Positions 30,126 through 41,329 of a stretch of 64,000 nucleotides of DNA are shown piece after piece. The stretch is from Ancylostoma caninum (taxonomy: Eukaryota > Nematoda > Chromadorea > Rhabditida > Ancylostomatidae): the NCBI GenBank assembly GCA_037903475.1, contig JBAJFG010000544.1:186001-250000 (forward strand). Direction: 5' to 3'. Below the pieces are notes generated by a model. It had not been told where the DNA came from. It worked only from the letters and a program-made list of their open reading frames with translations, and searched no databases. The number at the start of each line of letters is the position of its first letter. Position 1 is the first letter of the stretch. The position numbers were made by a program, and so were the translations under genes.

Positions 30126-31369
30126 TCAGGTTGGTGCGAAATTAATTGCCGTTTCGGGGTATGCACGAATAAACTTTTCTGTTCTGTGGAATCTGAGCAA
30201 TTCCAAGCCAATTTATGTAACCTTCTGGAGGTGCTTTTGCTAATCTTTTGGAAACCACTTGAATATTCTGGATAGCTCTTCTCAATACCTTTCTGTAGAG
30301 ATGCGAAGAAATGATGAGCCGACGCAATTTTTGGGTGGTCATGGTTAAAAACTTCATACTCGATCACTTTTCATCGGAGCTATCCAGTAATCCTGTACTT
30401 GTTTTGGCTCGGAATTGGCTTCTCAAAGGACAGTGAGCTACTGATACGCGAAATTTTCTTCCAGGGTTTCGAACCCCAAGGCAACAAAGGTCGTGACCGC
30501 AGGTTGTCCCTTGGCAATCAAGTGTTACGGACACTCGGAAAGCTAAATCATATCTTACAATTCGGTCGTTGCGAAAAGAGATGGGCGCTCACTATACTAC
30601 AGTTTCAAAACATTTGATTTCAATCGACAGGGAAAGAAAGTGTGGAAGTGAACACCCCAATCTGACTGATGATCACCGTCTCAGCCGCTGTGACATCCTT
30701 TCTACCTTAGTTTTTAGTCCAAAAACGATTCGTTTCTAGACCATCCATTTAGGTACTATAGATATAACCCAGTTTCTGTATGATAACAAGAAATGCGAAT
30801 GGGTTCGGATGCAGACGATTCCCCACTTCTAAAGTTTCCTAAACCAGATCTCTCTAGGAAGGTTGTGTCAAGAATTTGGTGGTGCTATAAGGGTCTGGTT
30901 GACTGCAGCTCCTTCCAACCTAGTCAGGCATTGAAAGAAGGGTCCTAGCATCGTAATTTCGAGTTGATACCCGGAAAGATGTAGATATGGTTTGCAGTGG
31001 TGAATCAGGTTTTCCCCTGCTCCAGGGTAGCGCTAAGCCTCTCGCTTGAACCTCACCCAGCAAAAACTGGCACATTTAAAATTCCTCAGACCTTTCCCTT
31101 ACTGACTACCACTTTTCCCGTGTTTCAGATGCAAACCTGCGACGACAGCGGATTGCTGATGCGAAGCATGCTGAAACTGCCTTCCAAAAGTTTGCAAATT
31201 CTTGTGATCTCAGTTTTCGATGTGGAGGCGTGCAATCCGCGAAAGACTATCGGGGAGGATCTAACGAATTGAAATAGCATTAGATTGATGAAGAACTCTG
31301 TGTATAAGTCGAGTTATAACACTTCGAACGGGAGTGTTCGTTTCGGCAATTAATTTCGCACCAACCTGA
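30126..31369 (+). mobile_element. Mariner element, degenerate
   Basis: Near-identical TIRs of about 30 bp (tcaggttggtgcgaaattaa) with TA at both ends (30124-30125, 31370-31371); 1,244 bp. Plus-strand remnants include a TVSKHL-like segment near 30600 and YDNKKCEWVRMQ near 30780 (the family has YDN..R..QW). Frames are interrupted. The same TIR family occurs at 32267 and 42269. Confidence 0.85.
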
Positions 31370-32266
31370 TAGTTCACTGCTCTTGATAACGAAAGAACGC
31401 TGATATTGAGAAAGGTATTCTAGAAGCAGAATAAAAATACTAGGTATTAGCATTGACTCGCTCTCTTGTTGGTCCATTTGCACCAGGCTGAGCTGAAGCT
31501 AAACTGAAAAATTAAAAGGTCAAAAGCTCCAAAAACTCTGGAATATCGGAAGGGCTGGAAGTTGAGCAGTTGTGAATACAGAGGGTTCAGTGTGGAACAT
31601 GCAGAAATATTAAAGGGTTATGAATTACAGAACTAACCTCCGAACAGTGTCGTGTTAATAAGTGATCATTTGAGGCTTTAAAACTAACAATTTTCTGTGC
31701 AGTGATTTCGATTAAAAGTTGAATAAGAATATCCATGAAATATTCAAAAACATCAACCTGTGCTTTGAACAGAGTCTTCAAAAATTTGATCACGAAAAGC
31801 AATGGTCAGACCTGAGTTCCGTGCTAGTGACCACTTTGTTATGAAATTTTAGCCCCTCCCGCCTACGCGTCGGATTGCTTACAGCATCAACTATAGTAAA
31901 GAGCGTTTTTTTTGAATGCCTGCTTCTTAATAAGTCGTGAAAAAAGGCACAAAGATTGATTAATATCTCTCTTATTTCTTGTCATCTAAGATTCTTTGCG
32001 GAAATCTTCAGAGCATACTATTGCTGGAGTTGCAATAAAATGGAACCGAGATGTGGGTTTAAAAATGTAGGACTGAAGGCATGTGCATGATGTTCCCTAA
32101 TATTTCAAGAAGATATAGGAGTTATCAATTGCCACCATGTTTGCAATGAGAATAGAATAGATGTTACAGCCAAAAACGGTAATGGATATGGAAAAGCGAA
32201 GCCGGAATCTGGAGACGAAGCCACGCCCATCGCTCTGCTTGCGTTCAGTTGCTAGAAGCATAAATA

Positions 32267-34437
32267 TCAGGTTGGGGCGAAATTAATCGCCTCTTTGGGG
32301 TATGCACAAATAAACTTTTCCCCTTTGTGGAATTAGAACAATTTCGAGCCAAATTGTGTGACCTTCTGACAGCTTTTTCTCCCCTTTTAAAAGCCGCCTT
32401 AATATCCTGACTAGCTCTTTTCAGTAGCTTTTTGTAGAGACGCGAACCAACGATGAGCCGACGCGATTCTCGGGTGATCGTAGTTAACGACTTCAAACTC
32501 GATCACTCTGAACCGGATGTGTATATATCTCGCATTTTTTCCAAACTTAGAGTCGCCTTCCGAATGGACAGTGCGCCACTGGTTCGCGTAGTTTTCTTCC
32601 TACGAGAGTCAAATGCAACAATCATCGTGGTCGCTGTCGCTGGCGTTGAGAGTAGTCGTGGGACTTAGACTGAATGTTACCATCCGAACGATGAGAACAG
32701 AGATGGATGCTCACTATTCTACAGTTTCAAAACATCTGACTTCATTTAACAAATTGGGAAAGGTGCAGACGTGGACACCACGCGATCATGGGTGATGACC
32801 AGCGTGTTACCTTGCCTGACATCTTCTCTAACCTAATTGTTCGTCCCGAAACGACTCATTTCTAGACCATTTATCAGGGTGATGCAAGAGAAATGGCGCT
32901 TTTTCGCGTTGACTCTATTTTGTTTCGCAACTTCAATGAATGATAACTTCAGCAAACCGTGAAGGTAATTTGATTAGCAGTGACCATTGCTTATCGTATG
33001 TGTAGGTCCCTGACTCCGTACGTCTATATCTCGTGGAACAGCGAAGCCAAGAACAACAAGAACCTCTTCGTCATATGGTCATGTTTGGCGAATTTTTTCT
33101 TCCGGAGTAAGGGTTTCTAGTGCTGGGAGAAGCAGTAGAAATACTACAATTTTCTTGAAGAAAGCGATGACTACAGAGGAGTCTCCCATCTCCCATTTAA
33201 ATTATCAAATTTTACGCCAGCTCTCGGAAGCAAATATTGGCCGAAATTTGAATTGCAGAAAATGGGCTTTTGAGCGTCTCGAGCGTTTTTCGAGCAGACA
33301 GTTCGCGACTCACTGAGGCCAATATGGCAATAGGTGTTGTTGAAGGTGTAATTTTTGGAAAGTAGGTTGGAGAGAATCATCCAGCAAGAATCTTAGAAAT
33401 AACAAGTAAATTGCTTGAAAAAGTGCTCATCCACATTTCTCCAACAGCGAAGCCGTTGCACCAAAGCTCACATATGGAGCAAGTCCTGACATCATGATCT
33501 AATACAAAGGAGGTGTTTTGGACAGTACTGCTTGGAGTGTGATAAAAAAAACCAAGGAGATTTGAAAAATTGAGAACGAGTTTTCCGGACATTTTCAATT
33601 ATTTCGCGTCTGCTAACTGCAGAGGAAATCTCCTACCCTCACACAATAAAAGAGCTTTCTTTGCTCTACAACTGTTTACTATATCTAGATGTAACTTTTG
33701 TCTAAATGAAATTACATTTTCTCAAAAAAGAGGCGCCATTCCTTTTGCATCAATCTAATAATTACTGCAGATGAAGCTCGGTTTCTGTACAATAACGTGA
33801 AGTGCGGACGGATATGGGTAGAGACGATTTCCCACTTCTAAGTTTTCCTAAACAAAATTTTCTGTCTAGTGAGGTTGCGTCAGGAGTTTGGTGATGCGGT
33901 AAGGGAGTGATTGACTGCAGCCCTCTCCAACCTAGTAAAGCGTTGACAGCAGAGTCTCAGTATTGTAATTTCGTATTGATTTCCGAAAGTCTGCTGTAAA
34001 TGTGGTTGGCAGTGGCGAACAGAATCAAATTTTCCTGCTCCAGGGTAGCACTGTTTTTGCCGGGTGAGTTTTTAAGTGACACCCTCACTTGAAAACTCAC
34101 CTGGCAAAACTGGCGCAGTAAGACATCGAGGTTTTCATTCATTCTTTTCATTCCTCAGACCTTTCACTTACTGAGTATCACTTTTCCCTAGTCCCACATG
34201 CAGAACTGCGACAGCAGCAGACTGCTGATCTAGAGCATGCCAAAATTGCCTTTCAAAAGTTTTTAGATTTTTGCGATCTCAGTTTTCATTGTAGAGGCAT
34301 GTTATTTTCATTATATCATTATGGAAGATTCAGCGAATCAAAGAGCATTAAACTACTGAAGGACATTGCGTTGAAGCGAAGTTTTAACACTTTGAACTAT
34401 AATGTTCGTTTAAGCAATCAATTTCGCACCAACCTGA
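32267..34437 (+). mobile_element. Mariner element split by a second TIR element
   Basis: TIRs are of the same lineage as the element at 30126 (tcaggttggggcgaaattaa; complement at 34411-34437), and TA flanks both ends. The span is 2,171 bp, but removing the inserted 885 bp plus its duplicated TA leaves 1,284 bp, a normal mariner. The plus-strand segment HYSTVSKHLTSFNKLGKV (about 32714-32766) matches the helix-turn-helix/linker region of the transposase. Non-functional. Confidence 0.85.
32874..33758. mobile_element. Nested TIR element inside the mariner
   Basis: Left end tcagggtgatgcaagagaaa and the complement of the right end ttagattgatgcaaaaggaa match through aatggcgcc; TA lies on both sides (32872-32873, 33759-33760). 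885 bp with no intact frame. The TIR style resembles the elements at 23991 and 57149 more than its host. Confidence 0.75.
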
Positions 34438-34905
34438 TACATACCAAAGAAAATAATAATATTTGGCTAGGGGAGTATAAGTGTTGGTCCGAATGAAAAA
34501 CAAAATTTGTTACCACGACAACAGTTCAAGTACTTGATCCAAGACATCTACGTCTAATCAGTCATTATTCTACTTTTGCGAGAAACGAGTTCTTATCAAG
34601 AGAAATAATTGTGACGGTTTTAGTCTTTTCCGAACGGAACGATGCATCAGCAAGAGCGAATAGTATTACGTGGTGTCAGCAGTGGTCTACAATGTAATAG
34701 AACAAGAAGTTCACTCTAGTATTTCTTCCTTTTCCAGCGAATTTGCGAAGAAGAGGCGGAGCAAAGGAAGAATGGTGCTTGGAAGACCAGTGCTTAATGT
34801 ACGTGGCCACGACTGCTTGTGACGAAGATGAACACAAACGAAGAATCGTGCTGATCTGAAGGCAGCAATGTTAAGAGTAGAGAGCGGATTTTTTGAGTGG
34901 CCGCA

Positions 34906-36039
34906 CAGGGTCAAGCGTGTGTCGATAAATTATCAAAGGGGGTCGTACGGGGGGTGGGGAAAGAGGGTGGGGGGTCGTAAGGGGGGGGGTGCCTTAGCGT
35001 GGAATAGGAGGTAGAAATTTAGGCAAAAATTTTCGCACGTCCGTACTGAAAGTCCTAGCCAGTCCTGCAGGCCGGTAAAAAGTCATTTCATGGACCTTAC
35101 CCAATAGTGCTTTAACCCCGAGTTTCAGGTCTCCAGCTTCAAGAGGAAAGATTCAGCACGGGAATTACGGAGATGAGGTTTCGTCGATAAAAATGGCCTT
35201 TTTTCCATGTTTTCGTCGACGGAGTTGAATCACGGTGGAAGCAGCTGCGGAAAAACGAGCTATACAGCCTGAAAGCGCAAACCTTCGACTATTAAAAACC
35301 TATAAAAAATTGGGTCCTCAACGGGCCATATCTTCTGATATTCGTGTCCGACTACAACCATGTCTCTGAACGAGTCAAAATTTTAGGCTGAAATTTTCGC
35401 ACATCCGTACTGAAAGTCCTACCCAGTCCTCCACCTCTATAAACAGCTATTTCGTGCTTTACGGTCGACCATCTCGAATCTACTACAAGCGCGTGTCATT
35501 TTACGATGCAAAAATTCTAGCCTCGGAGGGAATCGAACCCCTGACCATGTCGATCATGTGTATGGTTGTTTTTCGTGACGAATACGAAGGTATTTCGTTT
35601 AGAAAACTCTGTACCGGCGCTTTCAGACTGAAATTCGCTCACCGCATACGCTCTAACCCTCAGCAAAAATTTTAGCTTCGGTAGGGATCGAACCCTTCAC
35701 CATGTAGATGATGTATTTAGATGTTCTTCCTTGATGTGTTCGAGCCTCATTAGTTACATAAGCAACATTGCATAGTTAATGCACGTTTTTTAACCACCAC
35801 GTTTTCCAAAAAACTTCCAAACAACTAGTTAGATACAAAAGAGCCTCTTTCTCCTTGCTATGCTCTGGCTCCACCACACCTCTCGCAGTACGAACACCTG
35901 AAATGGGATATCTAAACATCTAAATTCTGCAAGCATGGAAGGAAGTTTGTGGGCAAGGGGGGGGTCGTATTTTTGATGGCTCAAGGGGGGGGGGGGTCGT
36001 ATGGGGGTCGATTTTTTACCATCATCACGCTTGACCCTG
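34906..36039. mobile_element. hAT-type element, non-autonomous
   Basis: Ends cagggtcaagcgtg and its complement are bounded by an exact 8-bp target duplication TGGCCGCA (34898-34905, 36040-36047). Subterminal regions carry long G runs (gggggtcgta repeated). Inside, two copies of a block lie about 155 bp apart, each containing a tRNA-like T-arm (complement ggttcgattcc near 35540, ggttcgatccc near 35690), and the block cgtactgaaagtcctacccag occurs twice. No transposase frame. Duplication length and CAGGG ends indicate hAT. Confidence 0.8.
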
Positions 36040-37086
36040 TGGCCGCATCACTGATCCAAGATGTCAAGCAATGGAACGAGACCCACCTTGGTTTCAATAT
36101 CCTATTACGAAGTTGGTTTCAGAATTGGTTTAGCATGGAATGTTGTGTGTTTGCAAACCTGTAGTTACGATGCTTAGACCAGAAGTAAATTCGGAGGACA
36201 TGTGAATATGACTTAAGAACCAGTGCTCAGATATCGCTTCCTCTCATATTTCCATTTTGCCACCAGATTCCTTATTCGGAACCGTCGTTTTTTATGCCTC
36301 CATTTAAGCTTGCCATGTGAGAGTTTGTAGTCTGAAGCAAAAAAAAAAATCGAATTTGTATTTCAGGTTCCCTAAGCCAGATTTATTTTTGGTCTTTCAT
36401 AAGAAAAAATTTTATCCTCAAGTAGTTAACGTACTCAGCGCTCATATTTACAAAGTGGTATTTCGTTATTACACCACCATATGACAGAAGAGCGAAACGT
36501 TCTCTATTTTGTATTATCTGATGGCATTTTTTTGCAATCCTACAACTGTCATAATTATTCGCAATTACATTTGATAGGCACAAATTTTTTGAAGAGCAAT
36601 CTTTCGAAAAGTTCATAGAGAACAATGCTGTCGTCATAATGTGTCTGCAGGACTAAGTACGAAAGCGAGAATTTGCAAAAAAAAGATTACCAGTTACTTC
36701 AGTTCTGCGAGAACAAAAGTTATTTTCGTTCTCGTCACAGACAGTATCCACCTGAAGCTCAGTTTGAACACCATAAAATGCGATTATGTAAGTACAGAAT
36801 TACAAGTACGAGATATGACATTTCTTACGCACCTGCGGAATAATGAAGAAATCTATTATACATAAGGCAGAGTGCACAACCTGTTATGCACGTGATTTCA
36901 GCCCTACTCTACGCAACCTTCATCTACTTGTTTGTTTATTTATGAAAAAAAAAACTCAGACTGAACAACGCACTGCGATAGCTTAGAACAAAATTTGTAA
37001 AAACAAGTGGGAGTATTCCTGGATTTTTAGATTTCTCCAGTATCTACCATTTTGTGGTTATAGCAAAGCCAAAAGCGAACTAATTA
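36040..37086. other. Unassigned stretch with one possible exon
   Basis: A minus-strand frame at 36383-36620 begins with an ATG seven bases after a cag acceptor (gtcctgcag), as in a trans-spliced first exon. It encodes a Cys-containing stretch (NNYDSCRIAKKCHQ). No continuation was found. Nothing else was recognised. Confidence 0.25.
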
Positions 37087-37172
37087 GGGGGACGAGATGG
37101 GCTAGTGGTCTAAGGCGCTGCTTTAGAGCACCATGTCCCCACGTGGTCACGGGTTCGAATCCCGCCGCCGCC
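37087..37172 (+). ncRNA. tRNA-Leu-like 5' head of the RTE element
   Basis: A box ggctagtggtctaaggcgct and a perfect B box ggttcgaatcc lie at tRNA spacing. Between them is a variable arm that can pair over 7 bp (accatgt with acgtggt), as in type II tRNAs. The stretch gtggtctaaggcgctg followed by tttag resembles eukaryotic tRNA-Leu(UAG). The acceptor stem pairs poorly, so this is not a functional tRNA. It lies inside the target duplication, hence is part of the retrotransposed unit and probably acts as, or derives from, a Pol III promoter. Confidence 0.7.
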
Positions 37173-37243
37173 TCCCGTATTCGAGCGACAGGCGGTCGTG
37201 ACATGCCGGCTCAGGAAGACCCCACTTCACACCTATATGAGCT

Positions 37244-38005
37244 ATGACAACAAATGGTTCTAAAATAAAAGCTACGGCGTCCACGAGATTCGACGCGCAC
37301 TTTCGGAGCCCGGTTATTGTGAAAAATATGCGAGGATCTTCGATGTTTCGCGAACGGCGGCATCGACGAGCAAGAATGCGAATTGTTAAGAATCACAACG
37401 TAGCCAAGACGCGCATTGCTACTTTGAACGTCGGCACGTTGACAGGCCGCTCATGTAAACTTTCAGCAGCACTCGAGCCTCGTCGAATTGACTTGTGCGC
37501 TGTGCAAGAAACGGGATGGTCTGGTACCAAGTCAAAGGAGATAGGTCACGGCTTCAAAGTAGTCTACAACAGCAGTCCGAAGACCAGGAACGGTGTGGCA
37601 GTCGTCTCTCAACGCTTCCTTGATTCGAAAGCCGAGGTGCAGCGTTTCGATGTCCGCCTCATGAAGGTCGCCATCACCACCGCAAATCAACGCCTTCACT
37701 TCTTCTCGGCGTACGCACCACAGACAGGCTGTTGTGACCAGGTCAAAGATGAATTCTGGATGCAGCTTGACGAAAAGACCGCGATAGTACCACAGGACGA
37801 CACAATCGTCGTCGCAAGAGATCTAAATGGCCACGTCGGAGTGGCAAAAGACGGTTACAGATGCCATGGAGGCTTTGGCTACGGTACACGGAATGAAGAT
37901 GGCGAGCGCATCCTGGGATATGCTGACTCTCACAACCTCGTCATAATGAATACAAAGTTCCGAAAAGTCCTTCTCACCTCGTCTCCTTCTACAGCAGCAA
38001 CGTGA
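37244..38005 (+). pseudogene. RTE apurinic/apyrimidinic-type endonuclease domain
   Basis: The frame contains the endonuclease signatures in order: IATLNVGTLTGR, CAVQETGW, FFSAYAPQTG, ARDLNGHVG, GFGYGTRNEDGERIL and LVIMNT. The residue before DLNG is Arg, where Gly is usual. A one-base loss near 37965 shifts the frame before QIDFVLV; this continues in the next frame, so the ORF stops prematurely at 38005. It would nick target DNA to prime reverse transcription. Confidence 0.9.
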
Positions 38006-39147
38006 AGACCCAGATCGACTTTGTTCTCGTACGACATCGCGATCAAAAGCTAGTTACCGATGCGAAGGTTGTACCCTACGAGACAGTGGCAACGCAACAT
38101 CGTCTTATCTGCACCATGAAAATCATGCCGCCAAGGAGGATGCGTGACGAACGGTACGGACCGGCACGAATCAAGTGGTGGCGGGTGATGGAGAAGGAAG
38201 CTACAGTATCTTCCACCATCAAGTTGCCGCCGGTCACAACCGTCAACGAGACCTGGAAGAACGCAACCCGAGCCATTGTAGAAGTGGCACGTTCAGAGCT
38301 TGGCACGACTAAACCAGGTCGCCGGAGAATTGACAGACAGGCGTGGCTATGGACGGATGAAGTGAAAGTGAAGGTGCGCGAACAGAAACGTCTCTACCAC
38401 GTATTCCTCGGTAACGAGAAGTACGATAATTGGCAGAAGTATCTAGAAGCGAAGAAAGCAGCAAAGAAGGCTGTGGTTACCACGAAGGCTGAGCACTACG
38501 ACAATGTTATCAAGAAGCTAGATGAGAAAGATGGCGGGGAACGCCTCATCTACCGACTGGCGAGATCTCGTCAGCGGCAAGCCGAAGACATCGAAAGGTT
38601 CTACGGAGTTAACGACGAACACGGTCTCCTCATATCAGACCGCAGGAAGGCAACAAAGAGGTGGTGTGACTACTTCGAGAAAATCTCAACAGAAGAATTC
38701 AGCCATCCATTCATCCCAAAATTACCGCCAACCTACGGTCTTATTCAGCCGATCACCGTGGACGAAACCAGGGCTGCGCTAAAGCGGATGAAAGCCGGAG
38801 AAGCGACGGGTCCTGATGACATAGCGGCGAAAGTATGGAAGTCGAGACACTGGAACTCAGCTGAATGGCTGACATCGTTCTTGAACCAGATCATCGCAGA
38901 GAAGAAGACCCCTGTGCATTGGCAGAAGAGTACCACGATCCCGATCTGGAAGAGGAAAGGCAACCCTGCGGATTGCTTGAACTATCGGCCAATACGTCTA
39001 CTGTCTCACAGTATGAAGATATTCGAACGCATTATCGACAGCCGAATACGCGACATCATCCGAGTTACGGCGAACCAGTGTGGATTCGTAGCCAACTGCG
39101 GAAACGGATGCAATCCATGCGGCTCGATTGATGACAGAGAAACATAG
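38002..39147 (+). pseudogene. RTE linker and N-terminal reverse transcriptase
   Basis: It continues the endonuclease (KTQIDFVLVRHRD, then TQHRLICTMKI at the catalytic-His region, usually SDHR) through a charged linker into reverse transcriptase motifs (GPDDIAAKVWK; TTIPIWKRKGNPADCLNYRP; ANQCGF). The ORF ends at a frameshift near 39105, just before DAIHAARL. Confidence 0.9.
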
Positions 39148-40042
39148 AGAGAAGCAGAAGCCACTGCATCTAGCATTCCTCGATCTGGAGAAAGCCTTCG
39201 ATCGCGTGCCACATGAAGTCATCTGGTACGCGTTGCGGTGGCACGGCATTCCAGAGGAGCTCATCGAGTGGGTTAGGATTCTCTACGCGGAACCGAGGAG
39301 TTAGGTACAGGCGGCCGCGGGTACATCAGCAGAATTTCCCATCTCCGAAGGTGTACATCAAGGATCAGCCCTCTCACTGCCTCTCTTCATCGTCGTCATG
39401 GACGCTGTTACGAGAGACCTCCAGAGACCGATGCCATGGACTCTGCTGTACGCAGATGACGTCATTCTCGCATCTGAACAAAAGGAGGACCTTGAACGAC
39501 AGACACGGCCCTGGAGCGAACGTCTAGCGTGGTTCGGTTTTCGGCTCAATGTCAGGAAGACTGAGTATATGACGACCGATATGAGTGAGTCCGCCACCAT
39601 TCGGGTTGATGGCAATGACCTTCGAAGAACCGACTACCTCAAGTATCTCGGCTCAACACTCTCAGCCGATGGCAACCTAGCCCATGAAGTCGTCAGTCGC
39701 ATCAACACTGCATGGCTAAAGTGGCGCTCAATGACAGGAGTGCTGTGCGACAGGAAGATCCCGGATCGCTTCAAGTCAAAGGTGTATCGAGCAGTTATTA
39801 GACCCGTCGCACTGTATGATGCAGAATGCTGGCCTGCCACCAAGGAAGTGGAACGCCGCCTGGGTGTGATCGAGATGAAGACGTTACGATGGATGGCTGT
39901 TATCACGCATGTGGACCGCATACGCAATGAAAAGATCCGAGAGCGGTTCGGCATCGCTACGATTGCTGACAAGCTCCGCGAAACCCGCCTTACATGGTAC
40001 GGCCTCTACTGCGCGCCAACAAAGACAACGTCTGCAAAGTAG
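39113..40042 (+). pseudogene. RTE reverse transcriptase catalytic part
   Basis: The frame runs from DAIHAARL through LAFLDLEKAFDRVPHE (first catalytic Asp), an in-frame TAG at 39302, EGVHQGSALSPL and LLYADDVILAS (the YADD box, 39446-39460) to YLGSTLSADGNLAHEV. It ends in the thumb and C-terminal region. A frameshift near 40008 interrupts LTWYGH. Confidence 0.92.
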
Positions 40043-40221
40043 GTCTTGATCTCGAGGTGCCACGAAAACGACCAAAAGGACGACGGAAGCAACGGTGGCT
40101 GGACACACTGCATGCGGATCTGAAGCATGTGGGCGCCCACCCAGACCAGGTGCACGATAGAGCTGAATGGCGTCAGAAGATCAGGAAAGCGGACCCCGCC
40201 AACGAACGGGACAAACGCTGA
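39994..40221 (+). pseudogene. RTE ORF C-terminal end
   Basis: The Arg/Lys-rich end typical of RTE proteins (VPRKRPKGRRKQRWLDTLHA) reaches the natural stop after NERDKR, right before the GAA tail. It is in a different frame from the reverse transcriptase part. Confidence 0.88.
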
Positions 40222-40266
40222 AGAAGAAGAAGAAGAAGAAGAAGAAGAAGAAAAGCAAACTAATTA

Positions 40267-41229
40267 CACCAGCTGCAAAAAAGGTCAAACATCTTGAACT
40301 GAGTTAGGTTTACGATGTAAATCATGAAGTAGAGTAATTATTAGCTTCTAACTAGCATGTGTGTTCACCGTTAAACCGTGGAAGTCCTCTGAGATAATCA
40401 GGATCCAAGAACGCCAGTGGAGACGACTGATGATAATCACTTTTTCATCTGGTAAGGGAGTCAGGCATGAACTTGATGAATGCTCACCACCCCAATTAGC
40501 TCAAACGCGAATACGCAACAAGACAGCATGGAAACTACAAGTTGTGGTTGTAATATATTCGAACGGGTTTTGGTGAACATACTCCACCACTTGGCAGCAA
40601 GAGCCGAACGCAAGAACGCAATCTTAGATAACCATACTGAGTACTACAAAATGACGAATACATGTGAAGAACAGAATTTAAGACGCGGTTTTAAATGCAA
40701 GATGGGCCACCACTATTAGAAGGAAGAACGACAGAAAACTTAGGTGGTGTTAGTGTACACATGGTTTGAAAGTAGAATATTTTTGGAAACAATGCACGTG
40801 TCTATGCCTGTCGAAATAAGGCATGGACACGGAAACAAAATAGAGTCAGGAGGTCTGAGGGTGGCAAATTGTATCGTATGAAACAAAAATACTTCTAAGA
40901 ACCCCAGCACAACAATCACTCCATAATTTATTTAGAGTTAGTGCTAGAGACCTTTTCATCGTTCATAGAGAACGACAGTCTTCTTGGAAAATGTCGGTGC
41001 ACTTTGACTTGAAATAGCGGTCCACCCAAGTTTCGTCCCGTCGCACTTTCTGGACTTTTTCTTCGCCATGACGACTCTATCGATAGACACGTTTGGTTGC
41101 TTGACAGCGCCAATCCTTGGCTATGCGCCAGTCACAACCATTTCTTCCAATTCCAGGTACAAAGAAGAGCTCAGTGATAGAGTCTCAGTGATTCATTAAT
41201 ATGAGAAGCGTCAGTGTGTATTCTCCACT
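40267..41229. other. Unassigned stretch
   Basis: No supported feature. On the minus strand, 41076-41168 can be read as LFFVPGIGRNGCDWRIAKDW followed by a Cys and a stop. This looks coding and could continue the exon candidate at 41230-41295, but its splice acceptor is poor. Confidence 0.25.
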
Positions 41230-41295
41230 TACCAGCCCATTGTCGTAGTTTTGCATTTCGAGCCGGAAATAGAGGATATAACGTAGAGTAATGGC
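41230..41295 (-). CDS. Candidate internal exon, unidentified gene
   Basis: A 66-bp minus-strand segment lies between a clean acceptor (tatttctcag) and a strong donor (CTG|GTAAGTGG) and encodes ITLRYILYFRLEMQNYDNGL. Splice signals and the absence of stops make a real exon plausible, next to a mariner fragment. I cannot assign a family. Neighbouring exons are uncertain, so it may belong to a pseudogene. Confidence 0.3.
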
Positions 41296-41329
41296 CTGAG
41301 AAATAATGACAATGAGTTAGAAGTTCGGC

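Larger units (their letters stand above)
37087..40250 (+). mobile_element. RTE-clade non-LTR retrotransposon, full length, inactivated
   Basis: A 16-bp target duplication (aaaagcgaactaatta at 37071-37086; one mismatch at 40251-40266) bounds a 3,164-bp unit: a tRNA-like head, an apurinic endonuclease, a reverse transcriptase and a (GAA)n tail (40220-40250). Length, domain order and the short microsatellite tail are those of RTE elements. Coding is broken by frameshifts near 37965, 39105 and 40008 and by a TAG at 39302-39304. With so few lesions it is probably a young copy. Confidence 0.92.

Noticed and set aside
37087..37172. Functional tRNA-Leu gene
   Set aside because: The acceptor stem does not pair well and the segment is part of a retrotransposon unit inside the target duplication.
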